Source of the DNA: Paraburkholderia phenazinium
GTDB taxonomy: Bacteria; Pseudomonadota; Gammaproteobacteria; Burkholderiales; Burkholderiaceae
Length of the DNA stretch: 64,000 nt
Assembly (NCBI RefSeq): GCF_900142845.1
Contig: NZ_FSRU01000001.1
Coordinates: 248,001-312,000 of the forward strand
Direction: 5' to 3'
This document shows positions 53,071 through 62,006 of the stretch, one piece after another (the first letter of the stretch is position 1; each line of letters opens with the position of its first letter). Under the pieces are notes generated by a model. The model did no database searches. It saw nothing but the letters and a program-made list of their open reading frames with translations, and was not told where the DNA came from. The translations under genes and the position numbers were made by a program.

Positions 53071-54128
53071 AGATGCGAACCACCGCCCTGGCCCTGCTCG
53101 TTGCAGGTGTTGCCACAGGGTGTGCGACGGGTCCCGACCGCAAGCCCGGCGACCCGCTGGAGCCGATGAACCGCCAGATCTTCAAGTTCAACGACGCGCT
53201 CGACCGGACGGTGGCGCAGCCGGTCGCGCGGGGCTATCAGAAGGTCACGCCACAACCGGTCCGCCAGGCCATCAGCAACTTCTTCTCGAACCTCGGGGAC
53301 CTGGGCAACGCGGCGAACAACCTGCTGCAGTTGAAGATCACCGATGCCACCGAAGACATCATGCGCTTCGCCATGAACTCGACGTTCGGGCTTGGCGGGC
53401 TGCTCGATTTCGCCACGCCCGCAGGGCTGCCGAAGCACCACGAGGACTTCGGCCTGACGCTCGGGCGCTGGGGCGTGCCGGCCGGTCCTTACCTCGTGCT
53501 GCCGCTGTTCGGTCCGAGTTCGGTGCGCGACAGTACCGGTTACGTCGTCGACTTCCGCTTCAACGTGATCCACTACATGAAGCCGGCGGTGCGCAATCCG
53601 ATGTACATCGCCCAGTTCATCAGCGCGCGTGCCGACCTGCTCGGTGCGTCGGACCTGTTGCAGGCGGCCGCGCTCGACAAGTATTCCTTCGTACGGGACG
53701 CTTACACGCAGCAACGTGTCTCGCTGATCCGGGGTTCGGGTTCGAACGCCGCGCCACTGCCGAATTATGGCGATCCGGGCGCATCCGACGGCGCAAGCAC
53801 GGCACCGGGCGCGTCGGGTACCGCGCCGGCTGGTTTGCCGGACTACACCGATCCGGGCGATACGTCGGCGCCGGCCGCACCGGCCAATGGCGCGTCGGGT
53901 ACGGCACCCGCGGACTTGCCGAACTACACGGATCCGGGCGATTCGGCGGCGCCGGCCAATGGGGCGTCAAGCGCCGCGCCGGCGGCTCCGGCGAGCCCTG
54001 CCAGTAACGCCGCTCAAGCGGCCCAGCCTGCGGTAAGCGCGAGTTCGCCGAAGGCAGCGAGCGCAGCGGCAGCCGCGGCGGCTGCATCCGCCGCCTCTGC
54101 TGTTGCTGTGCCGGTTCCGGTCAAGTAG
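53067..54128 (+). CDS. mlaA: MlaA/VacJ-type outer-membrane lipoprotein with repeat tail
   Basis: A 353-residue lipoprotein: signal peptide with lipidated C19 (VATGC), the MlaA domain in residues 28-225 ([51 protein letters not shown]), and a long low-complexity tail. MlaA forms an outer-membrane channel that removes misplaced phospholipids; with HpnM (MlaC-like) and HpnN here, it could serve hopanoid or lipid traffic. The tail has three copies of LPxYxDPG (residues 231-238, 257-264, 284-291) with Ala/Pro spacers and a poly-Ala end. Start codon overlaps hpnN (ATGA). Confidence 0.88.
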   Translation: MKMRTTALALLVAGVATGCATGPDRKPGDPLEPMNRQIFKFNDALDRTVAQPVARGYQKVTPQPVRQAISNFFSNLGDLGNAANNLLQLKITDATEDIMRFAMNSTFGLGGLLDFATPAGLPKHHEDFGLTLGRWGVPAGPYLVLPLFGPSSVRDSTGYVVDFRFNVIHYMKPAVRNPMYIAQFISARADLLGASDLLQAAALDKYSFVRDAYTQQRVSLIRGSGSNAAPLPNYGDPGASDGASTAPGASGTAPAGLPDYTDPGDTSAPAAPANGASGTAPADLPNYTDPGDSAAPANGASSAAPAAPASPASNAAQAAQPAVSASSPKAASAAAAAAAASAASAVAVPVPVK

Positions 54129-54148
54129 CCAGCACTCGCACCATGCAA

Positions 54149-54183
54149 AACAGCCCGACCGGTTCACACCGGGTCGGGCTGTT
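54149..54183 (+). terminator. Terminator-like hairpin after mlaA
   Basis: AACAGCCCGACC (54149-54160) and GGTCGGGCTGTT (54172-54183) form a 12-base stem. Only a short, weak T-run follows. Confidence 0.7.
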
Positions 54184-54270
54184 CCACTTCAGTGATCGCA
54201 AGCGCACGGTCTGAGCGACACCAACCAACCAATCAAAGGCCGCTGAACCCAGGCTTGCCGCACACCGTCT

Positions 54271-54744
54271 TCAATGCATCGTATCGGCTTCGACCCGCGC
54301 TACCGCGTCCTCGACGCTCGCTGCCGGCTGCGGCGCCGGGATCGAATCCGCCCGATACCGCTCGAACGCTTCGTCCGCGTAACGGATCTGCGTACGGCCA
54401 TGCGGCGCCGGTTCGCCGTTTTCGCCGAGGTTCACAAACACCATCTTCTCGACGGTCAAGATGCTCTTGCGCGTGATCTTGTTGCGCACTTCACAGCGCA
54501 GCGTAATCGACGTGCGGCCAAAATGCGTCGCCGTCATGCCGAGCTCGATGATGTCGCCCTGGCGCGCCGAGCTGACGAAATTGATCTCCGACATGAACTT
54601 GGTCACCACGCGCTGGTTGTCCAGCTGGCAAATGGCATAGATGGCGGCTTCTTCATCGATCCAGCGCAGCAGACTGCCGCCGAACAGCGTGCCGTTGGGG
54701 TTCAGGTCTTCGGGCTTGACCCATTTTCTGGTATGGAAATTCAT
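54271..54744 (-). CDS. Acyl-CoA thioesterase (hotdog fold, YciA/BACH-like)
   Basis: A 157-residue enzyme with the family signature NPNGTLFGGSLLRWIDEEAA near the N-terminus, where Asn/Asp/Glu activate water, and TVEKMVFVNLGENGEPAPHG. It hydrolyses acyl-CoA thioesters in the cytosol. The C-terminal 20 residues are variable and Ala/Pro-rich. It sits between mlaA and hpnG but is not a known hopanoid-pathway enzyme; it is the first gene downstream of the hpnD-G unit on the same strand, 136 bases away. Confidence in substrate is low. Confidence 0.85.
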   Translation of the reverse strand: MNFHTRKWVKPEDLNPNGTLFGGSLLRWIDEEAAIYAICQLDNQRVVTKFMSEINFVSSARQGDIIELGMTATHFGRTSITLRCEVRNKITRKSILTVEKMVFVNLGENGEPAPHGRTQIRYADEAFERYRADSIPAPQPAASVEDAVARVEADTMH

Positions 54745-54879
54745 CAGGTATCCCCTGCGTGAGGTGATGGGGTACGGTCGCAGGACCGAAACCTAGGGTT
54801 AATACCTAGATTATACCAAAAATAAGGGTTTTCCCTAGGCCGCCAAAAAGAGGCATGGCCGGCTCACGCCCGGCCTGTC

Positions 54880-55626
54880 TCAGACCGTCGGCTGCAGCGC
54901 GCCCGCCGCACCGAGGGCATGACGCGCCTGGACCAGCGCCGTGCGGGCGGCGCGTGCGTCGGCGGCGACCCGCAGCAATGGTCCAAGCTGCGAGGGTTGC
55001 TTCAGCAGTTCGCGCAGGATCGGCGCAATCGCGGTACTGCCGTCGTCGCGCAACCCTGCTGTCGCAGCGGACGGTAGCGTGCGCCACGCAGGATCGACAA
55101 TCGCGCGGCACACCGCGAACGGCACACCGTGCGCCGCGGCAATGGCCCCGGCGACATGCGATTCCATGTCCACGGCAAGCGCGCCGCTGGAGCGATGCAG
55201 CGCGGCTTTGTCGTCCGCGCCGGTCAGCGGCGCCGTGACGCCGGCCAGCAGACCGCGGTGCAGGCGCGCGCCGAGCGGCGTCGCGGCCAGCGCGGCGGCG
55301 AGGCGCTCGGACCAGCGCGAGTCGGTGGCGAAGCGCCCAAGCGGACCCTCCACCGCGTCCGCCACGATCACTGCGCCCGGTTCCAGGCCAGGCGCGAGGC
55401 CGCCCGCCGTGCCGAAGCTGACGATCCCCGCGCAGCCACGCGCGACGGCCGCGCTCAGCGCCCGCTCGAGCAGATCGGCACGTGCCGCGTACACCACCTC
55501 GATGCCTTCGCCGCGCACGATCCGCGCTTCGAAGGCCATGCCGGTGACGGCGATAACCGGCAAGCGGCCGCCGGCAGCCTGGGACGACAATACCGACTGG
55601 GTAAAGCGAGTAGACGTGGACACCAT
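54880..55626 (-). CDS. hpnG: Adenosylhopane nucleosidase/phosphorylase HpnG
   Basis: A 248-residue protein of the nucleoside phosphorylase / MTAN fold: VTGMAFEARIV start, GIVSFGTAGGLAPGLEPG (substrate loop) and AVDMESHVAGAIA (ribose-binding Met/Glu). HpnG removes adenine from adenosylhopane made by HpnH, giving ribosylhopane for bacteriohopanetetrol. hpnH is not in this window. The start overlaps the shc stop as TAATG. The family's typical length is close to this. Confidence 0.88.
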   Translation of the reverse strand: MVSTSTRFTQSVLSSQAAGGRLPVIAVTGMAFEARIVRGEGIEVVYAARADLLERALSAAVARGCAGIVSFGTAGGLAPGLEPGAVIVADAVEGPLGRFATDSRWSERLAAALAATPLGARLHRGLLAGVTAPLTGADDKAALHRSSGALAVDMESHVAGAIAAAHGVPFAVCRAIVDPAWRTLPSAATAGLRDDGSTAIAPILRELLKQPSQLGPLLRVAADARAARTALVQARHALGAAGALQPTV

Positions 55627-57659
55627 TACATCCCGACGACGACGCGCGTCAGCCCGTCACGCTTCAGTTGCCGGTAACGCGCCAGCGCCCAGAGCGGGAA
55701 GAACTTGCGATAGCCGTGGTAGCGCAGGTAGAACACCCGCGGGAAGCCGGTCGCCGTAAAGCGGGTTTCGTCCCACAGACCATGTTCGCGCTGCTCGCGC
55801 AGCAGGTATTCGACGCCGCGCGCCACCGCCGGATGCTCGACGCAGCCCGCCGCCATCAAGCCCATCAGGCCCCAGGCAGTCTGCGAGGCCGTACTCGGCG
55901 CGCGCTCGTAGCCGCGGTAGTCGAGCTTGTAGCTGGTGCCGTCCTCGCCCCAACCGCCGTCCTCGTTCTGGATCGACACGAGCCACTGCGCCGCGCGCTT
56001 GATGCGCGGGTCGTCGTGCGCCATGCCGGCGGCGTTCAGCGAACAGAGCGCCGTCCATGTGCCGTAGACGTAGTTCATGCCCCACCGGCCATACCAGCTA
56101 CCGTCCGCTTCCTGCTCCTTGAGCATGTAGTCGTAGGCGCGGCGCGCCGGCTCGCTGTTGGCCGGCAACTCGCCCAGTTGAGCCAGCATCGACAGGCAAC
56201 GGCCCGACACGTCCGCCGTGGGCGGATCGAGCAAGGCACCGTGATCGGAGAACGGAATGTTGTTCAGGTAGTACTGGGTGTTTTCCGGCTCGAAGGCGCC
56301 CCAGCCGCCGTCGCTGCTCTGCATGCCGACCACCCATTCGCGGGCGCGGGCAATCGCTTCGCCGTCGACGTCCGACTGCGTGAGCCCAGCCGAGCGGTGC
56401 ATCGCCATCACAACCACGGCCGTATCGTCGACGTCCGGATAGTAGGGGTTGGCGTACTGGAACGCCCAGCCGCCCGGACGCACGTTCGGGCGGCGCGAGA
56501 TCCAGTCGCCGCGCACGTCGAGAATCTGCAACGGACGCAGCCATTGCAGCCCGCGTTCGGCCGCCTGCTCGGCGCGCGGGTCGCCGGTTTCAAGCAGCGC
56601 ATGCGCGGCAAGCGAGGTATCCCATACCGGCGACAGGCACGGTTGGCAATACGCTTCGTCGTCCTTGATGACGAGCAGCTTGTCGATCGACTGACGGGCA
56701 ATCGCGCGGTTCGGATGATCGGCCGGATAACCCAGCACGTCGTACATCATCACCGAGTTGGCCATGGCCGGGAAAATCGCGCCGAGGCCGTCTTCGCCGT
56801 TCAGACGCTCGTCGACGAACGCCTGGGCGGCCTTGACCGCCCGCTCGCGTGTGTACTTCGGAAACAGGCCATCGACGAGGCGCAGCACGTGATCGACGCC
56901 GCGGAAGAACGTGAACCAGCCCTGATGCTGATGCGGCGCACGCGGCAGCAAGCCGGTCGTGACGGGCGCGCCGTGGAACAGCTCATCGATCCGCACGCCG
57001 CGCGGGTTGCGCGCCACCGGACGCCTGGCGTTCAGCACCAGCAGCGGCACGATTACCGTCCGCGCCCAGTACGACACCTTCGACAGGTGGAACGGGAACC
57101 ACTGCGGCAGCAGCATGATCTCGACCGGCATCATCGGGACTGCGTACCAGGAGACCACGCCGAACAGCGCCAGCAGGATGCGCGTGAACACATTCGACGC
57201 TTCCGCGCCGCCGTGCGCCAGAATCGCTTCGCGGGCGCGGCGCATGTGGTCGGCGTCTTCCGGCTCGCCGATCATCTTCAGCGCGAAGTACGCCTTCACG
57301 CTCGCGCTGACGTCGAGCGCGCCGTCGGTGAAGAGCGGCCAGCCGCCGTTGGGCAACTGGATGCGGCGCAGGTAACGCGCAATCTTCTGCTCCAGTTCCG
57401 CATTCGGCTCTTCGCCGAGGTAGTGGACCAGCAACACGTATTCGGCGGGGATGGTCGCGTCGGCTTCGAGTTCGTAGACCCAATGGCCGTCGGGCTTCTG
57501 CGCGTCGAGGATCGCGTCGGTTGCCCGCGTGACGGCGGCGTCCAGCGCGGCGGCAGCAGCCTGCGCGGCGGCGCTTGCCCCGACCGCGGGCGGAGCGGAC
57601 GTCGCGGTTGAGTCGGGCGATTCGTTGCCCGTCGTCTGGGCAAGGGATAAGTCGTTCAT
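55626..57659 (-). CDS. shc: Squalene-hopene cyclase
   Basis: A 677-residue cyclase that folds squalene into hopene. The catalytic acid motif D409-V-D-D-T-A (proton donor likely D411) is intact. QW-type repeats occur at several places (for example DGHW near residue 58, QSSDGGWGAF, EADGSWYGRW and NEDGGWGED). ATG 57659 is chosen; the extension upstream is antisense-like. It overlaps hpnE (TGATG) and hpnG (TAATG), so the unit is translationally coupled. The extra Ser/Ala-rich 45 residues at the N-terminus are outside the core fold. Confidence 0.93.
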   Translation of the reverse strand: MNDLSLAQTTGNESPDSTATSAPPAVGASAAAQAAAAALDAAVTRATDAILDAQKPDGHWVYELEADATIPAEYVLLVHYLGEEPNAELEQKIARYLRRIQLPNGGWPLFTDGALDVSASVKAYFALKMIGEPEDADHMRRAREAILAHGGAEASNVFTRILLALFGVVSWYAVPMMPVEIMLLPQWFPFHLSKVSYWARTVIVPLLVLNARRPVARNPRGVRIDELFHGAPVTTGLLPRAPHQHQGWFTFFRGVDHVLRLVDGLFPKYTRERAVKAAQAFVDERLNGEDGLGAIFPAMANSVMMYDVLGYPADHPNRAIARQSIDKLLVIKDDEAYCQPCLSPVWDTSLAAHALLETGDPRAEQAAERGLQWLRPLQILDVRGDWISRRPNVRPGGWAFQYANPYYPDVDDTAVVVMAMHRSAGLTQSDVDGEAIARAREWVVGMQSSDGGWGAFEPENTQYYLNNIPFSDHGALLDPPTADVSGRCLSMLAQLGELPANSEPARRAYDYMLKEQEADGSWYGRWGMNYVYGTWTALCSLNAAGMAHDDPRIKRAAQWLVSIQNEDGGWGEDGTSYKLDYRGYERAPSTASQTAWGLMGLMAAGCVEHPAVARGVEYLLREQREHGLWDETRFTATGFPRVFYLRYHGYRKFFPLWALARYRQLKRDGLTRVVVGM

Positions 57660-58924
57660 CAGCGTTCCATCGGTTCGTTCAGCAGCGTATCCGCGGCCTT
57701 CTGGCCGGAGCGGATCGCCCCTTCGATCGTCGCGGGCAGGCCGGTGGCCGTCCAGTCGCCCGCGAGCATGAGGTTTTTCCAGCGGGTGCGAGTGCCCGGG
57801 CGATGCATCTCTTCGCCCGGCACGGCCGCGAAGGTCGCGTGCGGTTCCATCACAACCTGCCAGGCCGGCATGGGTTCGAGCGGCAGGCTGGCCGCCTGGG
57901 CCACTTCCGCCCAGATCGTCTTCGCAAGCACGTCGTGCGGCGTGTCGAGCAGCCTTTCGGCGCCGCTGATCGTCACGGACAGACGCCCGTCGAACGCGAA
58001 CATCCACTCGGCCGTGCCATTGAGCAGGCCAGTCAGCGGCGGCACGCCGAACGGCGGTTCGACCGCGAAGTGCACGTTGACGGTGGCGCTGAAGCGGCGC
58101 GGCGCCTGCAGACCGGGGACGAGCGCCCGCGCGACGTCCGGCGGCACCGCCAGCACCACGCCGGCGCCGGCGGCGAGCTCAAGACGCGCCTCACCGGCAA
58201 AATCCAGCGCGCTGACCCGGCCGGTGTCCGCAAACACGATCTGATTCAACTGCGCGCCGAGCCGGATCGCGGCGCCGCCGTGCTGCAAAAGACGCAACGC
58301 CGGATCGACAAAGGCGCTGCTGAGGCCATTGCGCGCGAGCAGCGGCCGGCTCGCCGGGCCACCCGCCGCCAACGTCTCGCGCACCACCGCGGCCGCCAGC
58401 TCGGCGCTGGCCTCGCGCGGTTCGTGATTGAGCACCATCCGGAACAGCGGTCGCAGCAAGCGGTCCCATAGCACGCCATCGCAGCGCATGGTCTGCGCCA
58501 TGGTGCGGCCGGGCTTCGCGAACAGCAGTGGCGCGAGCGTCAGATAGTCGCTCGGGTGGGTGTTCGGCACCCGCGCCGTTTGATCGAAGATCCACCACGG
58601 CAAACGCCCGGCCGACAGGCGCACGCTCCAGCGCGCACGCGTCGCGAGATCCACGAACGGGTATTCGGGCTGTGCCGGCCCCGTCAGCTCGTCGGCCGCG
58701 CCGATCGCGCGCAGATAATTCAGCGTCGCGGCATGGCCGGACAGCACCACATGATTGCCGCTGTCGAGCGTCGCGCCAAGCGCGCGGTCGTACCAGGAGC
58801 GGCACCGTCCACCGGCCTGCTCGGCCGCCTCGTGCAACACGACCTGCGCACCGCGCCGCTGCAATTGCACCGCCGCGGCCAGGCCGGCGAGGCCCGCGCC
58901 GATCACGTGGACGAGCTTCGACAT
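57659..58924 (-). CDS. hpnE: Hydroxysqualene dehydroxylase HpnE
   Basis: A 421-residue FAD-dependent amine-oxidase/phytoene-desaturase-like enzyme. The FAD motif is HVIGAGLAGLAAAVQLQRRG (residues 6-25), and the C-terminal LAGDWTATGLPATIEGAIRSG closes the FAD pocket. It reduces hydroxysqualene from HpnC to squalene for Shc. Its ATG at 58924 overlaps the hpnD stop (TGATG), and its stop overlaps the shc start likewise. Typical length for the family. Confidence 0.9.
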   Translation of the reverse strand: MSKLVHVIGAGLAGLAAAVQLQRRGAQVVLHEAAEQAGGRCRSWYDRALGATLDSGNHVVLSGHAATLNYLRAIGAADELTGPAQPEYPFVDLATRARWSVRLSAGRLPWWIFDQTARVPNTHPSDYLTLAPLLFAKPGRTMAQTMRCDGVLWDRLLRPLFRMVLNHEPREASAELAAAVVRETLAAGGPASRPLLARNGLSSAFVDPALRLLQHGGAAIRLGAQLNQIVFADTGRVSALDFAGEARLELAAGAGVVLAVPPDVARALVPGLQAPRRFSATVNVHFAVEPPFGVPPLTGLLNGTAEWMFAFDGRLSVTISGAERLLDTPHDVLAKTIWAEVAQAASLPLEPMPAWQVVMEPHATFAAVPGEEMHRPGTRTRWKNLMLAGDWTATGLPATIEGAIRSGQKAADTLLNEPMER

Positions 58925-59772
58925 CAGAAAAAAGCGTACCGCGCCACGATCCACAGCAGACGCGCGCGCGGCTTGCTGACCTTCGTGCGCGGCAAATCGA
59001 AGCCGCGCTCAACGGTGCGATCGAGAAGACAGCGGTAGACCCCGGACATGATGCGCGGGGCGCGGACCTGGTTGCGCGGCACGGCGTCCATGATCGCGTC
59101 CGCCTGAGCGAAATGCTCGCGGGCCCGCGTCACCAGTTTGGCGCAGACGCGCGGCAGCGACGGATCGTCGGCGATAACGCCGGGCGTAGCCGTCGCAATA
59201 CCTTCAAGCGCCAGCAGTTCGCGCGGCAGATAGCAGCGGTTGATGCCGGCGTCTTCGTCGATATCGCGCAGGATATTGGTCAACTGCAGCGCGCGGCCGA
59301 GGTGGTGCGCCAGCCGGCGGCCAGGCTCTTCCTGCATCCCGAAGATCCTCACCGATAGACGGCCTGCGGCACTGGCGACCCGGTCGCAATACAGATCGAG
59401 CGTGTCCTCGTCCGGTGCGCAGATATCGGCGGCGGCGTCCATCGCCATGCCGTCGATCATCGCGTGAAAATCGTCGCGTTGCAGGTGAAACGTATGAATG
59501 TGCCGCGTCAACGCGCGCAACGAAGCGCGCGGCGCGCCGGCATAGCAGGCGTCGATGTCGGCACGCCAGCGTTCAAGCCCGGCGGCGCGCTCGGCGCGCG
59601 GCAGATCGCTGTCGGCAATGTCGTCGACAGCGCGGCAAAAAGCGTAGACCTGATACATCGCGTCGCGCTGCGCAGCCGGCAGGATGCGCATCGCAAGATA
59701 GAACGAGCTGCCCGATGTGGCGGCAGCGGCGTCGGTTTCTGTATCGTCCACGACAAGATTGGAAACAGCCAA
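58924..59772 (-). CDS. hpnD: Presqualene diphosphate synthase HpnD
   Basis: A 282-residue squalene/phytoene-synthase-fold enzyme. Both Asp-rich motifs are present: D50-D51-I-A-D54 (AVDDIADS) and LTNILRDIDEDA (164-175). It joins two farnesyl diphosphates to presqualene diphosphate, the first squalene step. The start is a TTG at 59772 with GGAG six bases upstream; no ATG nearby suits the N-terminus. It is the first gene of the hpnD-hpnE-shc-hpnG unit, whose promoter must lie in 59773-60086. Confidence 0.9.
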   Translation of the reverse strand: MAVSNLVVDDTETDAAAATSGSSFYLAMRILPAAQRDAMYQVYAFCRAVDDIADSDLPRAERAAGLERWRADIDACYAGAPRASLRALTRHIHTFHLQRDDFHAMIDGMAMDAAADICAPDEDTLDLYCDRVASAAGRLSVRIFGMQEEPGRRLAHHLGRALQLTNILRDIDEDAGINRCYLPRELLALEGIATATPGVIADDPSLPRVCAKLVTRAREHFAQADAIMDAVPRNQVRAPRIMSGVYRCLLDRTVERGFDLPRTKVSKPRARLLWIVARYAFF

Positions 59773-60086
59773 GACGATCTCCGCTGAGGGGCCCTCTGGA
59801 GGCGATCAAGAAGTCGTGCCTACCCGCAGGGTAAGCCGCGCGCGCGGACACGCGCAAATACGTCGGCAGGGATGCCGGAAACGGCGAAAAGTATAACAAC
59901 CTTTGCGGGATAGCGCAGTTTGAGGCGGAAGAATCGGCCATTATTGCCGAATCACACGCACGGCGGGCCGGGTGGCAAGCCACGACAGGCGCGGTTTGCG
60001 GGCACGGTGGGACACCTGCTGCGCCGGCCGGCGCCGGCCGAGAGCGGCTCGCGAATGCGTTGGCAGCGGCGCCCGGCGGCCGGCGC
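59773..60086. other. Intergenic region upstream of hpnD
   Basis: 314 bases between hpnD and the diguanylate cyclase gene, both on the minus strand. It should contain the hopanoid-unit promoter and the cyclase terminator. A GC palindromic stretch (GCCGGCCGGCGCCGGCC at about 60027-60043) is the only feature seen. Confidence 0.45.
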
Positions 60087-61025
60087 TCAGATAAAAGCTA
60101 CCGACCGGTTGCGGCCCTGACGCTTGGCGCTATAGAGCGCCGCGTCCGCTTCGTTGATCAAGACGTCGTAATTCGGCACGCCGACCCGCGCCGCGGCCCC
60201 GCCGACGCTCGCCGTCACCGGCACCGACACGCCCTGTACGTCCACCGGCACGTCACCGATCGTATTACGGATCTTTTCCGCGACCAGCATCGCGTCCGCG
60301 AGCGGCGTACACGGCAGCAGCAGCGCGAATTCCTCGCCGCCGAACCGGCCGAACGTATCCTGCACCCTCACCACCTGGGCGACCCGCTGCGCCATCTCGC
60401 GCAGCACCGTATCGCCGACGCCGTGGCCGAACTGGTCGTTGATCTTTTTGAAGTGATCCAGATCGAACAGCAACACCGACATCTCGCCGCCATAGCGCTG
60501 CCAGCGCGTGTATTCGTCGCGCAGCCGCGCTTCGAAAAAGCGGCGATTGGCGATGCCGGTGAGGCCGTCGCGATCCGCATATTCCTGCAGCTTGGCCACC
60601 GCCTCTTCGCGCTCGCGCTGCACGATGCTGACGTGCGTCACGTCCGAGATGGTCACGCACACGGCCACCACTTCACGCTCGCGCGTGAGCGGCATGAAGG
60701 TGCAGTCCTGCTGCATGAAATCCACCCCGCCGGTAATCGGCCGGTCGTGGTCGAACTTGAACAGATAGGGGCGTTGTTCCCATGAGCTGAAGGCGAAGCT
60801 GCCGAGCTGGAACACGCTCTCGAGCTTACGGGTCAGCCAGACGCGCGGCAACTCGGGGAAACTGGCGAAAATCGACTTGCCGACAACCTGATCGGCCGAC
60901 AAACCGCTGTGATCCTGCATGAAGCGATTCCACATCAGCACGTTCATCTCGCGGTCGAGGACGAAAATACCGAAGCCGACACGCTCGACAACGAGATCGC
61001 TTAACGAAGCAGGGGGGACATTCAT
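60087..61025 (-). CDS. PAS-GGDEF diguanylate cyclase
   Basis: A 312-residue signalling enzyme. Residues 10-135 form a PAS domain (GIFVLDREMNVLMWNRFM), followed by a coiled linker and a GGDEF domain at 150-312 with the active-site GGEEF (229-233), and an upstream RVQD (220-223) as the c-di-GMP inhibitory I-site. It should make cyclic di-GMP and be product-inhibited. It has no membrane segment. The start overlaps the CheC stop (ATGA). With a receiver and a CheC phosphatase ahead of it, output is likely tuned by a phosphorelay. Confidence 0.9.
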   Translation of the reverse strand: MNVPPASLSDLVVERVGFGIFVLDREMNVLMWNRFMQDHSGLSADQVVGKSIFASFPELPRVWLTRKLESVFQLGSFAFSSWEQRPYLFKFDHDRPITGGVDFMQQDCTFMPLTREREVVAVCVTISDVTHVSIVQREREEAVAKLQEYADRDGLTGIANRRFFEARLRDEYTRWQRYGGEMSVLLFDLDHFKKINDQFGHGVGDTVLREMAQRVAQVVRVQDTFGRFGGEEFALLLPCTPLADAMLVAEKIRNTIGDVPVDVQGVSVPVTASVGGAAARVGVPNYDVLINEADAALYSAKRQGRNRSVAFI

Positions 61026-61645
61026 AGACTGGACAGCAACGCGTCAAGCGCGTCATTCATGTGGCGGATCGACTCTTCAGCCATGAGCATGACCAGATGA
61101 GCCCGGAAGCTCTGGTCTTCGAGCGCGAAATTGACTTCGACGAGCAACGCCACTTCCCAGGCGAGCACGCCGGGCTGGAACACGTCGTCAAGCGACATGG
61201 ATTCGCCGAGCAGGCCCGGCGCCGAAAACACCGGCGTGCGGCCGAGCTGCTCGAGGATGCACGAAACGCACGCCCCCGTCAGCACGTTGGCGACGTCGAA
61301 AATCAGCTCTTCCTGGCTCACCTGCTCGTAGGCGGAGCGCGGGTACGGGTCGTTCACCAGCCCGCACAGTTGCTCCATACTGCCGCTGCGGCAGATCACC
61401 AGCGCCTCGCCCTTGATGTCCGAGCGGAAGCCCTGACGCACCGCGCTCACCGCTTCCTGAATGCCGGTCATCTCGCGCAACGCCGCCGCCGCTTTGCTGA
61501 TCTCGACCACCTGCACGCGCGGCACAGACAGTTCGATGAACGCGTCGAGCAACCGTCCCAGACGGGTTGCGGCCTGGCCCATCGCCAGATTGGCGACCTC
61601 CTGCAGCGCGTCGCGCCGATCTTCGTTGAGGACTGGCTCAGACAT
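61022..61645 (-). CDS. CheC-like CheY-phosphate phosphatase
   Basis: A 207-residue protein with two CheC-type phosphatase helices. The first, DALQEVANLAMGQAATRLG, has the expected D-x3-E-x2-N; the second, EELIFDVANVLTGACVS, has Asp in place of the Glu (F-D-V-A-N). CheC/CheX proteins dephosphorylate CheY. A standalone CheC beside a receiver and a diguanylate cyclase points to a dedicated pathway, not general chemotaxis. It overlaps the receiver gene by eight bases and the cyclase gene by four. Confidence 0.8.
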   Translation of the reverse strand: MSEPVLNEDRRDALQEVANLAMGQAATRLGRLLDAFIELSVPRVQVVEISKAAAALREMTGIQEAVSAVRQGFRSDIKGEALVICRSGSMEQLCGLVNDPYPRSAYEQVSQEELIFDVANVLTGACVSCILEQLGRTPVFSAPGLLGESMSLDDVFQPGVLAWEVALLVEVNFALEDQSFRAHLVMLMAEESIRHMNDALDALLSSL

Positions 61646-62006
61646 ACAACCCGTACTCCTTGAGGATGGGTAGTACCGCCTCGGGGCTGACGGGCTTGGC
61701 GATGAAGGCAATGGCGCCGAGCGAACGCACGCGCGCCTGCGCCATCGGCTGCACGTCGGCGGACACCACGATCACAAAGGTGTTCAGGTCTTCGTGCTGC
61801 AGTGCCTCCAGCACCTGATAGCCGGTCAGGTCCGGCATGGTCAGATCGAGGAACATCACGGACGCCTTGCCTTCGCGGTACAGCGCGAGCGCCTCGCGGC
61901 CGTTCGATGCGTAGCTGACGTCGACATCCCAGTCCTGTGGCAGCGCCTTTGTGAGCACCTTGCGGGCAAGCAGCGAATCGTCGGCGATCACAATGGGCAA
62001 TGACAT
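61638..62006 (-). CDS. Single-domain response regulator (CheY-like)
   Basis: A 122-residue receiver domain. Acid pocket in VIADDSLL (residues 7-12), phosphorylation site D54 (MFLDLTMPD), S82 (VVSADV) and K104 (FIAKPVSP) are all present. There is no DNA-binding output, so it must signal by interaction. It is the first gene of the operon with CheC and the diguanylate cyclase, and is divergent from the histidine kinase at 62689, a plausible partner. Confidence 0.9.
   Translation of the reverse strand: MSLPIVIADDSLLARKVLTKALPQDWDVDVSYASNGREALALYREGKASVMFLDLTMPDLTGYQVLEALQHEDLNTFVIVVSADVQPMAQARVRSLGAIAFIAKPVSPEAVLPILKEYGLYV

Noticed and set aside
55668..57611. 647-codon frame opposite shc
   Set aside because: No recognisable motif; shc has its catalytic motif and QW repeats.
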